Origin: JAGQPD01 sp020426865
Lineage (GTDB): Bacteria; Planctomycetota; Planctomycetia; Pirellulales; Pirellulaceae
Direction: 5' to 3'
Assembly (NCBI GenBank): GCA_041399065.1
Contig: JAWKTN010000003.1
Coordinates: forward strand, 1,116,001-1,180,000
Length of the DNA stretch: 64,000 nucleotides
Below are positions 34,173-43,371 of this stretch, in pieces; positions within the stretch are counted from its first letter, which is position 1; the number at the start of each line of letters is the position of its first letter. Position numbers and translations under genes: made by a program. The notes below the pieces were generated by a model. The model ran no database searches and had not been told where the DNA came from. It worked only from the letters and a program-made list of their open reading frames with translations.

Positions 34173-35711
34173 ATGAAGACTTCTTTACTAACTGGCAGAA
34201 ATCACGTGTCACTCGTATGGGTGGTGGCTCTGTTCTTCGTCGGGTTCGTCTTGATGACTGCTGGATGTCAGACGCAAGGCGATTTGGAGTATGGTTTTCA
34301 GGAAAAGTTGAGCGAGTTGCCGGAAAAGCATCAGTCGCAAATCAAGATGCACTTGGAAAAGTACTTTGGTACGGCCACTCGACCACGCATGATGGCGCCG
34401 GCCCCGGAAGACGAGCAGGGAGCGGAAGGGGATGATGACGCCGCGAACGATCCTGCGACTGCAGGGGAGGGTTCCGCAGCCGACGGGGCAGCTGGTGCGA
34501 CGAGTGGCGACACGTATCCCGTGGCGCTGGTTGATACGGTGGATCGCAGTCGGTTGGCACATGGTCAGGACGTATACCAACAGCGTTGTGCGGCTTGTCA
34601 TGGCGTGACCGGGGACGGCAATGGCGTGGCCGCGGAGTACCTGGACCCGAAGCCGCGCGACTATCGGCGCGGGATTTTCAAGTTCTCGTCGACCGGTCGT
34701 GCTGGCAAACCGCTACGATCGGACCTGAAGCGGATCATCATGCGTGGGGCGAAGGGAACTTCGATGCCGAATTTCCGCTGGTTGCCCGACGAAGATATGG
34801 AACCGCTGATCGACTACGTGACGCTGCTGAGCAAGCGTGGCGAGTTGGAGTTAAAACTGATAGATGAGGCGGACTTCGAGTTGGAACCGGAAGATGATAT
34901 GGATCCGGAGATCGTGGCCGAATACGCCAGCGACATCAATGATAACTGGGCAACGGCGCGCGAAACACTCGTGCTGCCGGTCAGTCCGATGCCTCCCTTC
35001 AACGAAGAGTCAATCGCACTCGGGCAGCAGGCGTTCATCTCCAAAGGATGTTCCAAGTGTCACGGTGAGGATGGTCGTGGTCATACGCAGGAAAACGTCG
35101 GCAAAGACGACTGGGGCAATACCACGTTCGCTGCCGATCTGACGTCCGGGATGTTGCACGGTGGCCGCCGATATATCGACGTCTATCGCCGGATTGCCGC
35201 TGGCATCAACGGTACGCCCATGCCGGCGTTTGGCGATACGTTCAAGGACGAGCCAGACACGATCTGGCATCTAACGCATTTCGTGATTGGCATCGTCGAT
35301 CATAAAGTGGATACCCAGAAGTTGCATCGGGATGCCGAAGCTCGAAGTGCCGCGAAGGAAGCTGCCGCAGGCGATGAGGCGGCAGGCGATGAGGCGGCAG
35401 GCGATGAAGCGGCAGGTGCCTCGGACGCGGCGACCAATAACGGTGACGTCCGTGATGCGACGGCAACGGAGGCGGGCGATAGTAATACGGGCGCAAGTGT
35501 GGATATTGATGACACGTCGGCGTCTGTAGCAGATTCGGATGGGGAATCAGCCGATGGGGCGGGGTCCGTGTCGGCGGAGGATGGCGAGTCCTCGGGCGGT
35601 GATTCGGTCGACCCGGCTAGCGGGGTGGCTGAACCCGAAGTCCAGGACGCGGGGGATGCATCCGGACAGGAAGAGGAAGCCGCCGAATTGCAGGGGGCAG
35701 GCAGTCAATAG
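34173..35711 (+). CDS. Dihaem cytochrome c lipoprotein, probable CcoP haem module of a cbb3 oxidase
   Basis: The 512-residue protein has a lipoprotein signal: a hydrophobic run ending FVLMTAGC with Cys30 as lipidation site. Two class I cytochrome c domains follow, with CAACH (about residue 145) and CSKCH (about 294) and later Met ligand candidates (TSMPNF, GTPMPAF). The first 100 residues after Cys and the last 130 are acidic low-complexity linkers, the latter with a 15-base tandem repeat. It opens the cluster with ccoN and ccoO, so it most likely feeds electrons to that oxidase in the place of CcoP. I chose the ATG at 34173 because it gives a proper lipoprotein signal. Confidence 0.85.
   Translation: MKTSLLTGRNHVSLVWVVALFFVGFVLMTAGCQTQGDLEYGFQEKLSELPEKHQSQIKMHLEKYFGTATRPRMMAPAPEDEQGAEGDDDAANDPATAGEGSAADGAAGATSGDTYPVALVDTVDRSRLAHGQDVYQQRCAACHGVTGDGNGVAAEYLDPKPRDYRRGIFKFSSTGRAGKPLRSDLKRIIMRGAKGTSMPNFRWLPDEDMEPLIDYVTLLSKRGELELKLIDEADFELEPEDDMDPEIVAEYASDINDNWATARETLVLPVSPMPPFNEESIALGQQAFISKGCSKCHGEDGRGHTQENVGKDDWGNTTFAADLTSGMLHGGRRYIDVYRRIAAGINGTPMPAFGDTFKDEPDTIWHLTHFVIGIVDHKVDTQKLHRDAEARSAAKEAAAGDEAAGDEAAGDEAAGASDAATNNGDVRDATATEAGDSNTGASVDIDDTSASVADSDGESADGAGSVSAEDGESSGGDSVDPASGVAEPEVQDAGDASGQEEEAAELQGAGSQ
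35367..35411 (+). repeat. 15-base coding tandem repeat in the cytochrome tail
   Basis: Three copies of GCAGGCGATGAGGCG (the last with one change) encode the repeated AGDEA in the acidic tail of the dihaem lipoprotein. Copy number may vary between strains. Confidence 0.9.
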
Positions 35712-35774
35712 GTTTTGGGCAGCCCCACGGTTTTGGAAGAGACATAGAAACGATAATCTTGGTGTGGAGAAGCT

Positions 35775-36404
35775 ATGGACTCCGCGGAACGCACAGCGAA
35801 AGAGCTCGAAATTCGTGAACTTCAGTCACGAGTAACACAACTACAGTCGGAGTTAGCTGCCGCGGCTCCGAAGTGGGAGCGTCCGAAATACTATGCGGCG
35901 TATTACGCAACAACTGGATTCATGTTGGGTATTTTTGGGGCCGCTGCCAGTCTGTTGTTCAACGTAGTGGGGTCGGCATGGGTGAATCAGAGCCCATTGA
36001 AGCTGATTCAGATCTACTTGACGTTTCCGTTAGGCGAAGATGCCCTTAAGGCGGAAATGGCGTCGGGGGTGGCGTTGGCGGTAGGTTGTTGTTTGTATCT
36101 GGGGACCGGCATGTTGCTGGGGGTTCCAGTTTATTTGGCGTTGACGAAACTTGTGGGCGAGTCGGCGGATCTCACAAAACGGTTGGTCGTCGCTACCGTG
36201 CTTGGCATCGCCATTTGGTTGATCAACTTCTACGGGATTCTATCCTGGCTGCAGCCCATGCTGTTTGGTGGGAATTGGATTGTCCAGTTGGTTCCGTGGT
36301 GGGTTGCCTGTGTCACGCATTTGGTATTCACCTGGACGATGGCAATCGTCTACCCACATGGCTTGTACCGGCATTATGAAAGTCCGCAGTCGGCGTCCTC
36401 GTAG
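35775..36404 (+). CDS. Membrane protein of the cbb3 oxidase cluster, unknown function
   Basis: The 209-residue protein begins with a short coiled-coil stretch (ELEIRELQSRVTQLQSELAA) followed by four membrane helices (for example FMLGIFGAAASLLFNVV and LVVATVLGIAIWLINFYGIL). I do not recognise a named family. It stands between the dihaem lipoprotein and ccoN, so an assembly or accessory subunit role in the oxidase is inferred from context only. Confidence 0.7.
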   Translation: MDSAERTAKELEIRELQSRVTQLQSELAAAAPKWERPKYYAAYYATTGFMLGIFGAAASLLFNVVGSAWVNQSPLKLIQIYLTFPLGEDALKAEMASGVALAVGCCLYLGTGMLLGVPVYLALTKLVGESADLTKRLVVATVLGIAIWLINFYGILSWLQPMLFGGNWIVQLVPWWVACVTHLVFTWTMAIVYPHGLYRHYESPQSASS

Positions 36405-36473
36405 TACGACGGTCTCAGCGGCGGTTTTGTTGAATAGAATTTGAGACTGGTTTATCGCGTTTCAGGAGACTCC

Positions 36474-37952
36474 ATGATCACCTCAGCTGGCTTGGTCGAT
36501 CATTCCGATCATGAAAAACTCGTCATCTCACAATTGGTGCGTTGGCATTTCTTGGCGGCGTTGTTGTTTCTGACGATCTCGATGCTGGCAGGCATCTTGA
36601 TGGCGTTGCAGTTGGTCCATTGGAACCCGCTGAATGGTATTGAGTTGTTGGCCGCCGGTCGCTGGCGCATGATTCATACCAACGCCGTTGCTTACGGGTT
36701 TCTGGCCAACGCATTTCTCGGGGCACTGCATTGGTCGGTACCACGGTTGACGTTGCGGCCGGTGGCAAGCAAGCTGGTGTCGTACTTTATTTTCTACGCC
36801 TGGCAGGCCGTGGTGCTGGCGACCGCAGTTGGAATCATTGTCGGTCCGTCGTTCCAGACGGCCGGTTGGGTGGCGGACCTTAGTCGGCAATGGGGGATCG
36901 CCTTTTCACTCGGCGCCCAGGGCTTGGAGTGGGGAGAGACACCGTTCTGGGTCGACCCCATCGCCCTGGTGGGTTTGGCCCTGGTCGCCTACAACTTCAT
37001 GATCCCGATTTCCAAATCCAATACGCCGATGTACGTGACCCTATGGTACTTCATCGCGGCGTTTGTCTGGACGTTTCTAACGTATGCGATGGGCAATCTA
37101 CTGCCAGAATACACCGTTAGTGGCGCCAATGCTGGTGCGATTGGCGGTTTGTTCATTCACGATTTGGTGGGATTGTTTGTCACGCCGCTTGGTTGGGGAT
37201 TGATGTATTATTTCGTGCCGATCTTGCTGAAGAAGCCGATTTGGAGCCACGGATTGTCGCTCGTCGGCTTCTGGGGACTGGCGTTCTTCTATCCGCTCAA
37301 CGGTATTCACCATTTCCTGTATACGCCGATCCCCATGTTCCTGCAGTATGGTGCCGTCGTCGCCACGGTGGCTGTGGAACTGGTCGTGACGACCGTGATC
37401 GTCAATTTTGTCGGGACCTTGTGGGGCGAAGGGAAGACCTTCGTCACGAACTTGCCGATTCGCTACTTTTACACCGGCATGATCATGTACTTCATTACCT
37501 GTACGCAATGTGCGATGCAAGTTACGTTGACGTTTCAAAAGCTGATTCACTTTACCGATTGGGTCGTCGGACACGCACACTTGGTGATGTTCGGCGTCTT
37601 TTCGTTATGGATCTTCGGAATGATGACCTATCTGTTTCCGCGAGTATTACAGCGTCAATGGTATAGCAGTAATCTGGCGGAATGGCACTATTGGTTGTCG
37701 ACCATTGGCGTCGGCATCATGGCACTCGACTTGATCCTGGGTGGCCTGTTCCAAGGATATTACTGGGCGTCGTTGCAACCATGGGACGTGTCGGTCAATG
37801 GTTCGCAACCGTTTTGGATCACTCGCGTGTTTGCCGGCCTGATGATGTTTGGTGGGTTATTGTGCTTTTTGTACAACCTATGGATGACGTATCGCAGCCC
37901 AGTGACCGCTCCCGTTCCGGTCGAGCAACCGGTGGCGAAGGCGGCGACGTAG
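36474..37952 (+). CDS. ccoN: cbb3-type cytochrome c oxidase catalytic subunit CcoN
   Basis: The 492-residue protein has about 12 membrane helices and the haem-copper oxidase histidines: MIHTNAVAYGF (low-spin haem ligand), FIHDLVGLF and GIHHFLYTP (copper B ligands) and DWVVGHAHLVMFG (high- and low-spin haem ligands). It reduces oxygen to water at the binuclear centre and pumps protons. Length is typical of CcoN. AGGAG at 36463-36467, well spaced before the ATG, fixes the start. CcoO follows 76 bases downstream. The copper B motif reads IHD where many CcoN proteins have GHN; this matches the family position but is a diverged form. Confidence 0.92.
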   Translation: MITSAGLVDHSDHEKLVISQLVRWHFLAALLFLTISMLAGILMALQLVHWNPLNGIELLAAGRWRMIHTNAVAYGFLANAFLGALHWSVPRLTLRPVASKLVSYFIFYAWQAVVLATAVGIIVGPSFQTAGWVADLSRQWGIAFSLGAQGLEWGETPFWVDPIALVGLALVAYNFMIPISKSNTPMYVTLWYFIAAFVWTFLTYAMGNLLPEYTVSGANAGAIGGLFIHDLVGLFVTPLGWGLMYYFVPILLKKPIWSHGLSLVGFWGLAFFYPLNGIHHFLYTPIPMFLQYGAVVATVAVELVVTTVIVNFVGTLWGEGKTFVTNLPIRYFYTGMIMYFITCTQCAMQVTLTFQKLIHFTDWVVGHAHLVMFGVFSLWIFGMMTYLFPRVLQRQWYSSNLAEWHYWLSTIGVGIMALDLILGGLFQGYYWASLQPWDVSVNGSQPFWITRVFAGLMMFGGLLCFLYNLWMTYRSPVTAPVPVEQPVAKAAT

Positions 37953-38028
37953 GATCGGTCAGGACGGACTTGTTTCGTGGGCCGAGTTTTGATCGGGCGG
38001 ACGTTTTTTGCAGTTGAGAAACTAAACG

Positions 38029-38673
38029 ATGTTTGAAAGTAAATCCGGTATTCTGTGGGTAGGCGGTCTGGGGTTCTTTGCCTTTGCATTTCTCTCCAAT
38101 GGGTTGCTCCCCATGCTGATGGTGACCGAACCGGAAAAGACCGCCGAACAGATGGTCAATAGCAATGTCATGTATCAATTTGAGGAATTGAGCCGCCGGT
38201 ATCCGGAAAGCTTTGCCGAACACGTCGGCGAGCCGACCGAACAGCGGTGCGCAGACATGTTGCGGTTGGGGCGGCAGATCTACATCGGCGAAGGGTGTTG
38301 GCATTGTCACAGCCAGTTCGTACGCCCAGTATCGAACGAGTCTCAGCGATGGGGGAAGGTTGCTTTTCCCGAAGAGTTTCACAACGAGCTACAGCGGCCG
38401 GTGATGTTCGGTACGCGCCGAGTTGGTCCGGACCTGAGTCGAGAGGGTGGACGGCGTGGAAACGACTGGCAGGCGGTGCATCTCTTCAAGCCAAAGATGG
38501 TTTCCTCGGATTCGGTGATGCCAGAGTACCCATGGTTCTTCGATGGTTCGCCCGATAAGCCCAATCTGCGAGGGTTTGCCGTGATCACGTACATCCAGTG
38601 GCTGGGTTCCTGGCTAGAAAGTTATCCCTACTACGAAGAATTGGATGAACTACAGCAGGCGGAGGACTATTAA
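38029..38673 (+). CDS. ccoO: cbb3-type cytochrome c oxidase subunit CcoO
   Basis: The 214-residue protein has one N-terminal membrane anchor (LWVGGLGFFAFAFLSNGLLP), a single haem c site CWHCHSQFVRP (about residue 89) and a late Met ligand region (DSVMPEYPWFF), all typical of CcoO/FixO. It passes electrons to CcoN from the periplasmic side. The next gene starts one base after the stop, with GGAGG inside the end of ccoO. Confidence 0.93.
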   Translation: MFESKSGILWVGGLGFFAFAFLSNGLLPMLMVTEPEKTAEQMVNSNVMYQFEELSRRYPESFAEHVGEPTEQRCADMLRLGRQIYIGEGCWHCHSQFVRPVSNESQRWGKVAFPEEFHNELQRPVMFGTRRVGPDLSREGGRRGNDWQAVHLFKPKMVSSDSVMPEYPWFFDGSPDKPNLRGFAVITYIQWLGSWLESYPYYEELDELQQAEDY

Positions 38674-38674
38674 T

Positions 38675-39046
38675 ATGGCTGATAATATGGCTGCCAAAAC
38701 AACGGAATCACGCCGACACATCCGGATTCGCAATACCATTGTGACCTTCATGATGCTGTTGATCATCCCTTTCAGCTTATGGGGGTTTGGCAGCAAGTTT
38801 TTAGAGTTTGTCCACGTATTTCGTGGCGAATCGGACGGTTCGTTCGCGGTCGCCCCGATCGTGAATTACATTCTGGCCAGCTGCGGTTTCTTTCTGATGT
38901 TCGTATGGGCGATCATGAACGGGATGTTTCATGACATCGAAGGCCCAAAGTATTCGATGCTGGAAATTGAAGATCAACTCGACCATCCGGTCCAGTCAAA
39001 ATACGCGATTGGCGGCCGCATAACCGCTCTTAAGGGACGACAATGA
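38675..39046 (+). CDS. Small two-helix membrane protein of the cbb3 cluster
   Basis: The 123-residue protein has two hydrophobic helices (IVTFMMLLIIPFSLWGFGSKF and VNYILASCGFFLMFVWAIM) and ends with a short soluble tail containing GPKYSMLEIEDQLDH. I do not recognise a named family. It is tightly packed between ccoO (one base) and the next small gene (ATGA overlap), so it is probably an oxidase subunit or assembly factor. Confidence 0.75.
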   Translation: MADNMAAKTTESRRHIRIRNTIVTFMMLLIIPFSLWGFGSKFLEFVHVFRGESDGSFAVAPIVNYILASCGFFLMFVWAIMNGMFHDIEGPKYSMLEIEDQLDHPVQSKYAIGGRITALKGRQ

Positions 39047-39255
39047 TCATACGCGAAATCGAAGATGCATCGACGTTGCCGGACGTAGAACACACCTCGG
39101 CCGAAACGGAACACACCCAGCACAACTATGTGGGCAATGTCATTCCCTGGTTTGTACGATTCATTTGGATTGGCTTTTGGGCTTACGCGGTGTATTATGC
39201 CATCGTGTATATTTTTCCCGCCATTCAAACTGAGATATTCCGTGTCAAGCCATGA
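39043..39255 (+). CDS. CcoP-like membrane stub lacking haem domains
   Basis: The 70-residue protein has the shape of the N-terminal part of CcoP: an acidic leader, a short HNYVGNVIPWF segment comparable to the NNPLPRWW region of CcoP, and one membrane helix (IWIGFWAYAVYYAIVYIF). It stops just after the helix, with no CxxCH. I infer that it provides the membrane part while the dihaem lipoprotein at 34173 supplies the haems. It overlaps both neighbours by 4 bases (ATGA). Confidence 0.65.
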   Translation: MIIREIEDASTLPDVEHTSAETEHTQHNYVGNVIPWFVRFIWIGFWAYAVYYAIVYIFPAIQTEIFRVKP

Positions 39256-41537
39256 ATCCGGTGTTGCCCACGTCGGCCTCCTGTGCGTATTGCGGGTTGC
39301 CGATTCCGACGTATGGGCATAGCAGCCAACTCCCGGAAGCTGATGGACCGTTTTATTGTTGTTTCGGATGCCGATTCGCCGCCAGCGTCGCCTCGCGACC
39401 CCTCCGCGGTTCGGATGATACGCAAGATGGGGTGCTGGGCGAGTCGAACGAAGCGCAATGGACGCTCACGAAGCTTGGTATCGCCATTTTCTTTACGATG
39501 AACGTCATGGTGTTCTCTTTGGCGCTGTGGACAGGCGACGTCTATTACGCTGACGGCGCTCAAGTTGATCGGCCCGTGGAAGTCCTTCACCAGTTGTTTC
39601 GCTATTTGTGCCTGATCTTTTCCCTTCCGGTGATGTTTCTATTGGGGGTCCCGCTTTTTGACAACGCACTGGAGGCCCTTTCGCGGCGGCAACTGACAAC
39701 GGATTTGCTGTTGGTGCTAGGGGTGCTGGCAGCTTTCGTTTATTCCGCATTTTCCGTCATTGGCGGTAATGGCCACGTCTATTTTGAAGTTGGGTGCATG
39801 GTACTGGTTTCTGTGACCTTGGGACGTTGGCTGGAAGCGACTGGCAAATTGCGGACGACAGAATCGTTGCGAAGTTTAGAGCGGCTGTTGCCAGATCGGG
39901 TAAGACTAGTTGTCGGCGGTGCCGAGACCGATTGGGTGGATGCGGCGAGCATCGTTGCTGGCGACCGGATGCGAGTTTTGGCGGGGGAACGCATTGCCGT
40001 CGACGGTTGCGTGGTTCACGGGGCGGCGTTGGTGGATGAGCAGATTGTAACGGGGGAAAGTGTGCCTGTGTTGCGTCACATCGACGACCGTGTTCTGGCG
40101 GGGGCTTTGAATGTGGACGGGGATCTGATTATCGAGGCCAACACCTCCGTTGCGCGGGGTACGTTGCAGCGATTGGTCGATGCGGCAGTGGAGGCGGCGT
40201 CGCGTAAGGAACGCTATGGACGACTGGCTGATCACATTGCACGATTTTTCACGCCCGCAGTTGTTGTGCTGGCGATTGGTACGTTCGCGGTGCATGCCAT
40301 CGAGCGCCGCGATATCGGCATTGCTTTGATGACCGCCATGTCGGTTGTGCTGATTGCGTGCCCCTGTGCGCTTGCATTAGCGACCCCGATGGCGATCTGG
40401 AGCGCCTTGGGTCGTGCTTCGCGGGTGGGTGTCCTGTTTCGTCACGGCGATGTGTTGACTCCGCTGGCGAAATGTACGGTCGTCTGTTTCGATAAGACGG
40501 GAACGCTGACCAGCGGGCAATTGCGGATGCGTGACGCAATCGGTCCATCCGACGATGAGCCGGAGAAACTGCGGTTTGATCGGACAGTCGCTTACACACT
40601 GGCGACCGCCTCGTCGCACCCTTTGTCTCGGTCGTTGGCGGAGTATGTGACAGAACAGTGGTATAGTGACACGGATGGCTCGATTCCCTTGCGCCAATGG
40701 GCGACCGAAGATGTTGTTGCCCATGCTGGGTTGGGGATATCGGCAACGATCGCGAACGTTGGGTCGGCATATTTGGGCAGTCCCCGGTACATGGAACAGT
40801 ATTCGCAACATTTTTCCGTGGCGATGCGACAGGCATGTGACAAGGTGATTTCGCAGCACGATGCCATCGTTTGCGTAGCTCACGGAGGAAGCGTGCGGGG
40901 GGTGTATGCGGCGCAGGAGTCGATTCGCGACGATGCCGTGGCCACCGTGGGGAAGCTGCGGGATATGGGGTTGGAATGTCGTATCTTGACCGGGGACCAT
41001 CGACGGCGGGCAGCTCACATGGCCGCGATCGTCGGGGCCGATTTCGACGCCGAACTGCTGCCGGATGAAAAGCTGCAGGCGATTGAACGGCTGAAGAAGA
41101 GCGGCCATTGCGTGGCCATGGTCGGTGATGGCGTCAATGACGCCCCGGCTCTGGCGCTGGCCGACATCGGGATCGCCTTGGGGAGCGGCGCCGATGTGGC
41201 ACGCGATACGGCGGAAGTGTGCTTGTTGGGCAGTCAGTTGGATCGGATTCCGATGAGCATCGAATTGGCACGTCGGACAGTCCGGACAGTTCGCTGGAAT
41301 TTGATGTGGGCGTTTGTCTACAACGTTGTCGGTATTGGCTTTGCTGTGTGCGGTTGGTTGAATCCGATTGTTGCAGCAATCGCGATGTTGGGAAGCAGCG
41401 TGCTGGTGATCAGTAATTCGCTGGTGTTGGCCCAGACCGATGCGATTGAGGAGCAGTTGGCGCCGACAGTTTCGCCTAATTCGGAGGGGCGTGAGATCGG
41501 TGATGACAAAAGGGTGGCAGCAGTGGAGCAGGTGTGA
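39252..41537 (+). CDS. ccoI: Copper-transporting P1B-type ATPase, CcoI/FixI type
   Basis: The 761-residue protein carries an N-terminal metal-binding region rich in Cys (CAYCGLPIP and CCFGCRF), eight membrane helices with the CPC motif in LIACPCALALATP, the phosphorylation motif DKTGTLT, the TGE motif in VTGESVP and the hinge VGDGVNDAPAL. It should export copper across the inner membrane for assembly of the cbb3 oxidase, as CcoI does. The N-terminal zinc-ribbon-like Cys pairs resemble FixI rather than CopA. It overlaps its neighbours by a few bases on each side, so it belongs to the oxidase operon. Confidence 0.92.
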   Translation: MNPVLPTSASCAYCGLPIPTYGHSSQLPEADGPFYCCFGCRFAASVASRPLRGSDDTQDGVLGESNEAQWTLTKLGIAIFFTMNVMVFSLALWTGDVYYADGAQVDRPVEVLHQLFRYLCLIFSLPVMFLLGVPLFDNALEALSRRQLTTDLLLVLGVLAAFVYSAFSVIGGNGHVYFEVGCMVLVSVTLGRWLEATGKLRTTESLRSLERLLPDRVRLVVGGAETDWVDAASIVAGDRMRVLAGERIAVDGCVVHGAALVDEQIVTGESVPVLRHIDDRVLAGALNVDGDLIIEANTSVARGTLQRLVDAAVEAASRKERYGRLADHIARFFTPAVVVLAIGTFAVHAIERRDIGIALMTAMSVVLIACPCALALATPMAIWSALGRASRVGVLFRHGDVLTPLAKCTVVCFDKTGTLTSGQLRMRDAIGPSDDEPEKLRFDRTVAYTLATASSHPLSRSLAEYVTEQWYSDTDGSIPLRQWATEDVVAHAGLGISATIANVGSAYLGSPRYMEQYSQHFSVAMRQACDKVISQHDAIVCVAHGGSVRGVYAAQESIRDDAVATVGKLRDMGLECRILTGDHRRRAAHMAAIVGADFDAELLPDEKLQAIERLKKSGHCVAMVGDGVNDAPALALADIGIALGSGADVARDTAEVCLLGSQLDRIPMSIELARRTVRTVRWNLMWAFVYNVVGIGFAVCGWLNPIVAAIAMLGSSVLVISNSLVLAQTDAIEEQLAPTVSPNSEGREIGDDKRVAAVEQV

Positions 41538-42244
41538 TGATCGAGCTTCCTTTTATCTTGTTGGCCGGAATGACAGGGTCCGCCCACTGTGTGGGGATGT
41601 GCGGCGGTTTCGTGTTGGCGCTTGGAAGTAGTGCGAAAGGATGGCGCGAAAATGTGTTGCGGCAGTCGGCCTTTAGTTGCGGCCGAGCGTTCACGTACGC
41701 ATTCTTGGGAGCGGTCGCTGCTGTCGGTGGCCTGTGGTTGAATTCGAAGTACCGATCCGTCATGAACATTTCGGCCGTGCTGGCAGTTGTGGCGGGCGTG
41801 TTTCTTATCCAACAGGGGTTGTCGGCGGCTGGGTGGTGGCCCAAACGGCGCGTCGCGTCCCGCCCGAACGCGGCGTGTCTGACGGTGTCCTTCTATCGGT
41901 CGTTTTTGACCGCGCCGGGACACGCAAACGCCTTTGTCGCCGGGGTACTCACTGGTCTGCTCCCGTGCGGATTGTTGTACGGCATGCTGGCATTGGCCGC
42001 CAATACGCAGAGTCTTTGGCGAGGGATGTTGGTGATGGTATTCTTTGCTGTGGGGACAATGCCGGTGATGATGGCCACCGGCTGTAGCGGCACCTTGTTG
42101 TCGATGCGGTGGCGGCAGCATCTGCTGCAAGTTGCCGCCTGGTGCGTCGTTTTGACGGGAGTGATAACGCTTGCGCGAGGTGTAGGGGTATTGCCGATTT
42201 TTGGGCCCGTGGCGGAAGCCGGTAAATGCCCGCTTTGCCCGTAA
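41537..42244 (+). CDS. TauE/SafE-family membrane protein (cbb3 copper/thiol accessory)
   Basis: The 235-residue protein has six membrane helices with the signatures SAHCVGMCGGF near the start and GLLPCGLLYGML around residue 140; both contain Cys residues in helices, as in the sulfite-exporter TauE/SafE and UreH/DsbD-like group that often sits beside FixI. It may move copper or reducing equivalents for oxidase assembly. A GTG at 41534 is an alternative start one codon upstream. It overlaps the ATPase stop (TGATG). The end has CPLCP, another possible metal site. Confidence 0.8.
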   Translation: MIELPFILLAGMTGSAHCVGMCGGFVLALGSSAKGWRENVLRQSAFSCGRAFTYAFLGAVAAVGGLWLNSKYRSVMNISAVLAVVAGVFLIQQGLSAAGWWPKRRVASRPNAACLTVSFYRSFLTAPGHANAFVAGVLTGLLPCGLLYGMLALAANTQSLWRGMLVMVFFAVGTMPVMMATGCSGTLLSMRWRQHLLQVAAWCVVLTGVITLARGVGVLPIFGPVAEAGKCPLCP

Positions 42245-42367
42245 GATTTCGCCATGTTGTACGATCATATTAGATGGAGGATCTATTGGGGAATAGGTAA
42301 CCCCAACGGGGCTCGACCGAAACATCCTGCGAAGCGATCAGTCAACGGTAATAGAACGGTAAGCAAC

Positions 42368-42862
42368 ATGGCGATTGAAACATCCATCAAGAGTGAACAA
42401 CAGCCGGCCCGGAAGAGTGCCTCCCAAACCAAAGCACGCGTCAAGAAGATGACCCGAGCTGACTGGAATTTTTGGTTGGATGTGTTTCTTCTGCTTAACT
42501 TTATGGCGCTGATTTGGGCGATGGTGGTTGTCCAATTCGTCTTTCCTGCCGGCCCACAATCGCACGGGTGGTTGCTTTGGGGGTGGACATACGTCGACTG
42601 GTGCAACGTGCAGTTTGCGGTACTATGTGTCATGGTGGCCGCAATACTGCTTCATGTCATGTTGCACTGGTCGTGGGTGTGCGGCATGGTGAGCAGCCGC
42701 CTGAAGCGTCGAGATGCCGACGGGAACGTCCTGCCCGGAGGAAAACGTTGGGACGAAGGGACTCAAACGCTTATCGGTGTGGGGTTGTTGATCGTAGTTT
42801 TGCACGTCATAGGAGTGGCCGTTGCCGCGGCCTGGCTGACAATTCAACCTCCGCCGGGTTAG
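42368..42862 (+). CDS. DUF4405-type membrane protein
   Basis: The 164-residue protein has a basic N-terminus and three membrane helices with spaced histidines (for example ILLHVMLHWSWV and VVLHVIGVA). This pattern fits DUF4405 membrane proteins, related to cytochrome b-type helices, so haem binding is possible. The ATG at 42368 stands before the conserved part; the open frame extends 38 residues upstream without family support. It follows the TauE/SafE gene and could be the last member of the oxidase cluster or a separate unit. Confidence 0.65.
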   Translation: MAIETSIKSEQQPARKSASQTKARVKKMTRADWNFWLDVFLLLNFMALIWAMVVVQFVFPAGPQSHGWLLWGWTYVDWCNVQFAVLCVMVAAILLHVMLHWSWVCGMVSSRLKRRDADGNVLPGGKRWDEGTQTLIGVGLLIVVLHVIGVAVAAAWLTIQPPPG

Positions 42863-42955
42863 CGTTTACTTGCCATCGATTTAAGACGAATCGCCATGGG
42901 CCGGACGGCACAAGACTGGCGGCGTTGGTCTTCTTCAATATTCTGGATGCGTCCG

Positions 42956-43249
42956 ATGAATACACCACAAGATCCCGACAAACTGGCGGAAGTGCGGCAA
43001 AAGATCGAGGAATTGCGTCGGTTGCTGGAGCAGTCCAACGCTATTTCCTCGGAACAGCTCGAGGAAGCCAATACTCAACTAACCGTTGTCGCGCAGGCCT
43101 TGGAAGGAGGGCATGAGCTGTCTGGTTCCGCCGAGACATCGCTTGCGGATTGGTGGCGAGGTGCCGCAAGTCGTTTTGAGGCATCGCATCCGACAATCTC
43201 GGGCATTATGGAACGGTTGCTGCACGGGCTTGGTGAACTGGGGATCTAG
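42956..43249 (+). CDS. DUF4404 family protein
   Basis: The 97-residue protein is soluble and mostly helical, with the beginning LAEVRQKIEELRRLLEQ and a later ISGIMERLLHGLGELGI, as in DUF4404 proteins. The function of this family is not known. The ATG at 42956 gives the family length; an upstream extension of 20 residues lacks support. It converges on the ABC permease gene. Confidence 0.7.
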   Translation: MNTPQDPDKLAEVRQKIEELRRLLEQSNAISSEQLEEANTQLTVVAQALEGGHELSGSAETSLADWWRGAASRFEASHPTISGIMERLLHGLGELGI

Positions 43250-43328
43250 TCCCGGATAAGAAGTTTCGCGGTCGCTGGATCGACGGTGCAGCGCTAGGGT
43301 ATTCGCTCCCAATCGGTTGACGCTCTTG

Positions 43329-43348
43329 CCGCGTGAAAAACGCGGTTT
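43329..43348. terminator. Short hairpin between convergent genes, possible terminator
   Basis: CCGCGT (43329-43334) and ACGCGG (43340-43345) pair around GAAAA, followed by TTT on the plus strand. It stands between the DUF4404 gene and the convergent ABC permease gene. The stem is short and the T run is weak. Confidence 0.4.
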
Positions 43349-43371
43349 GACTACCGTTACTGGGGAAGTGG

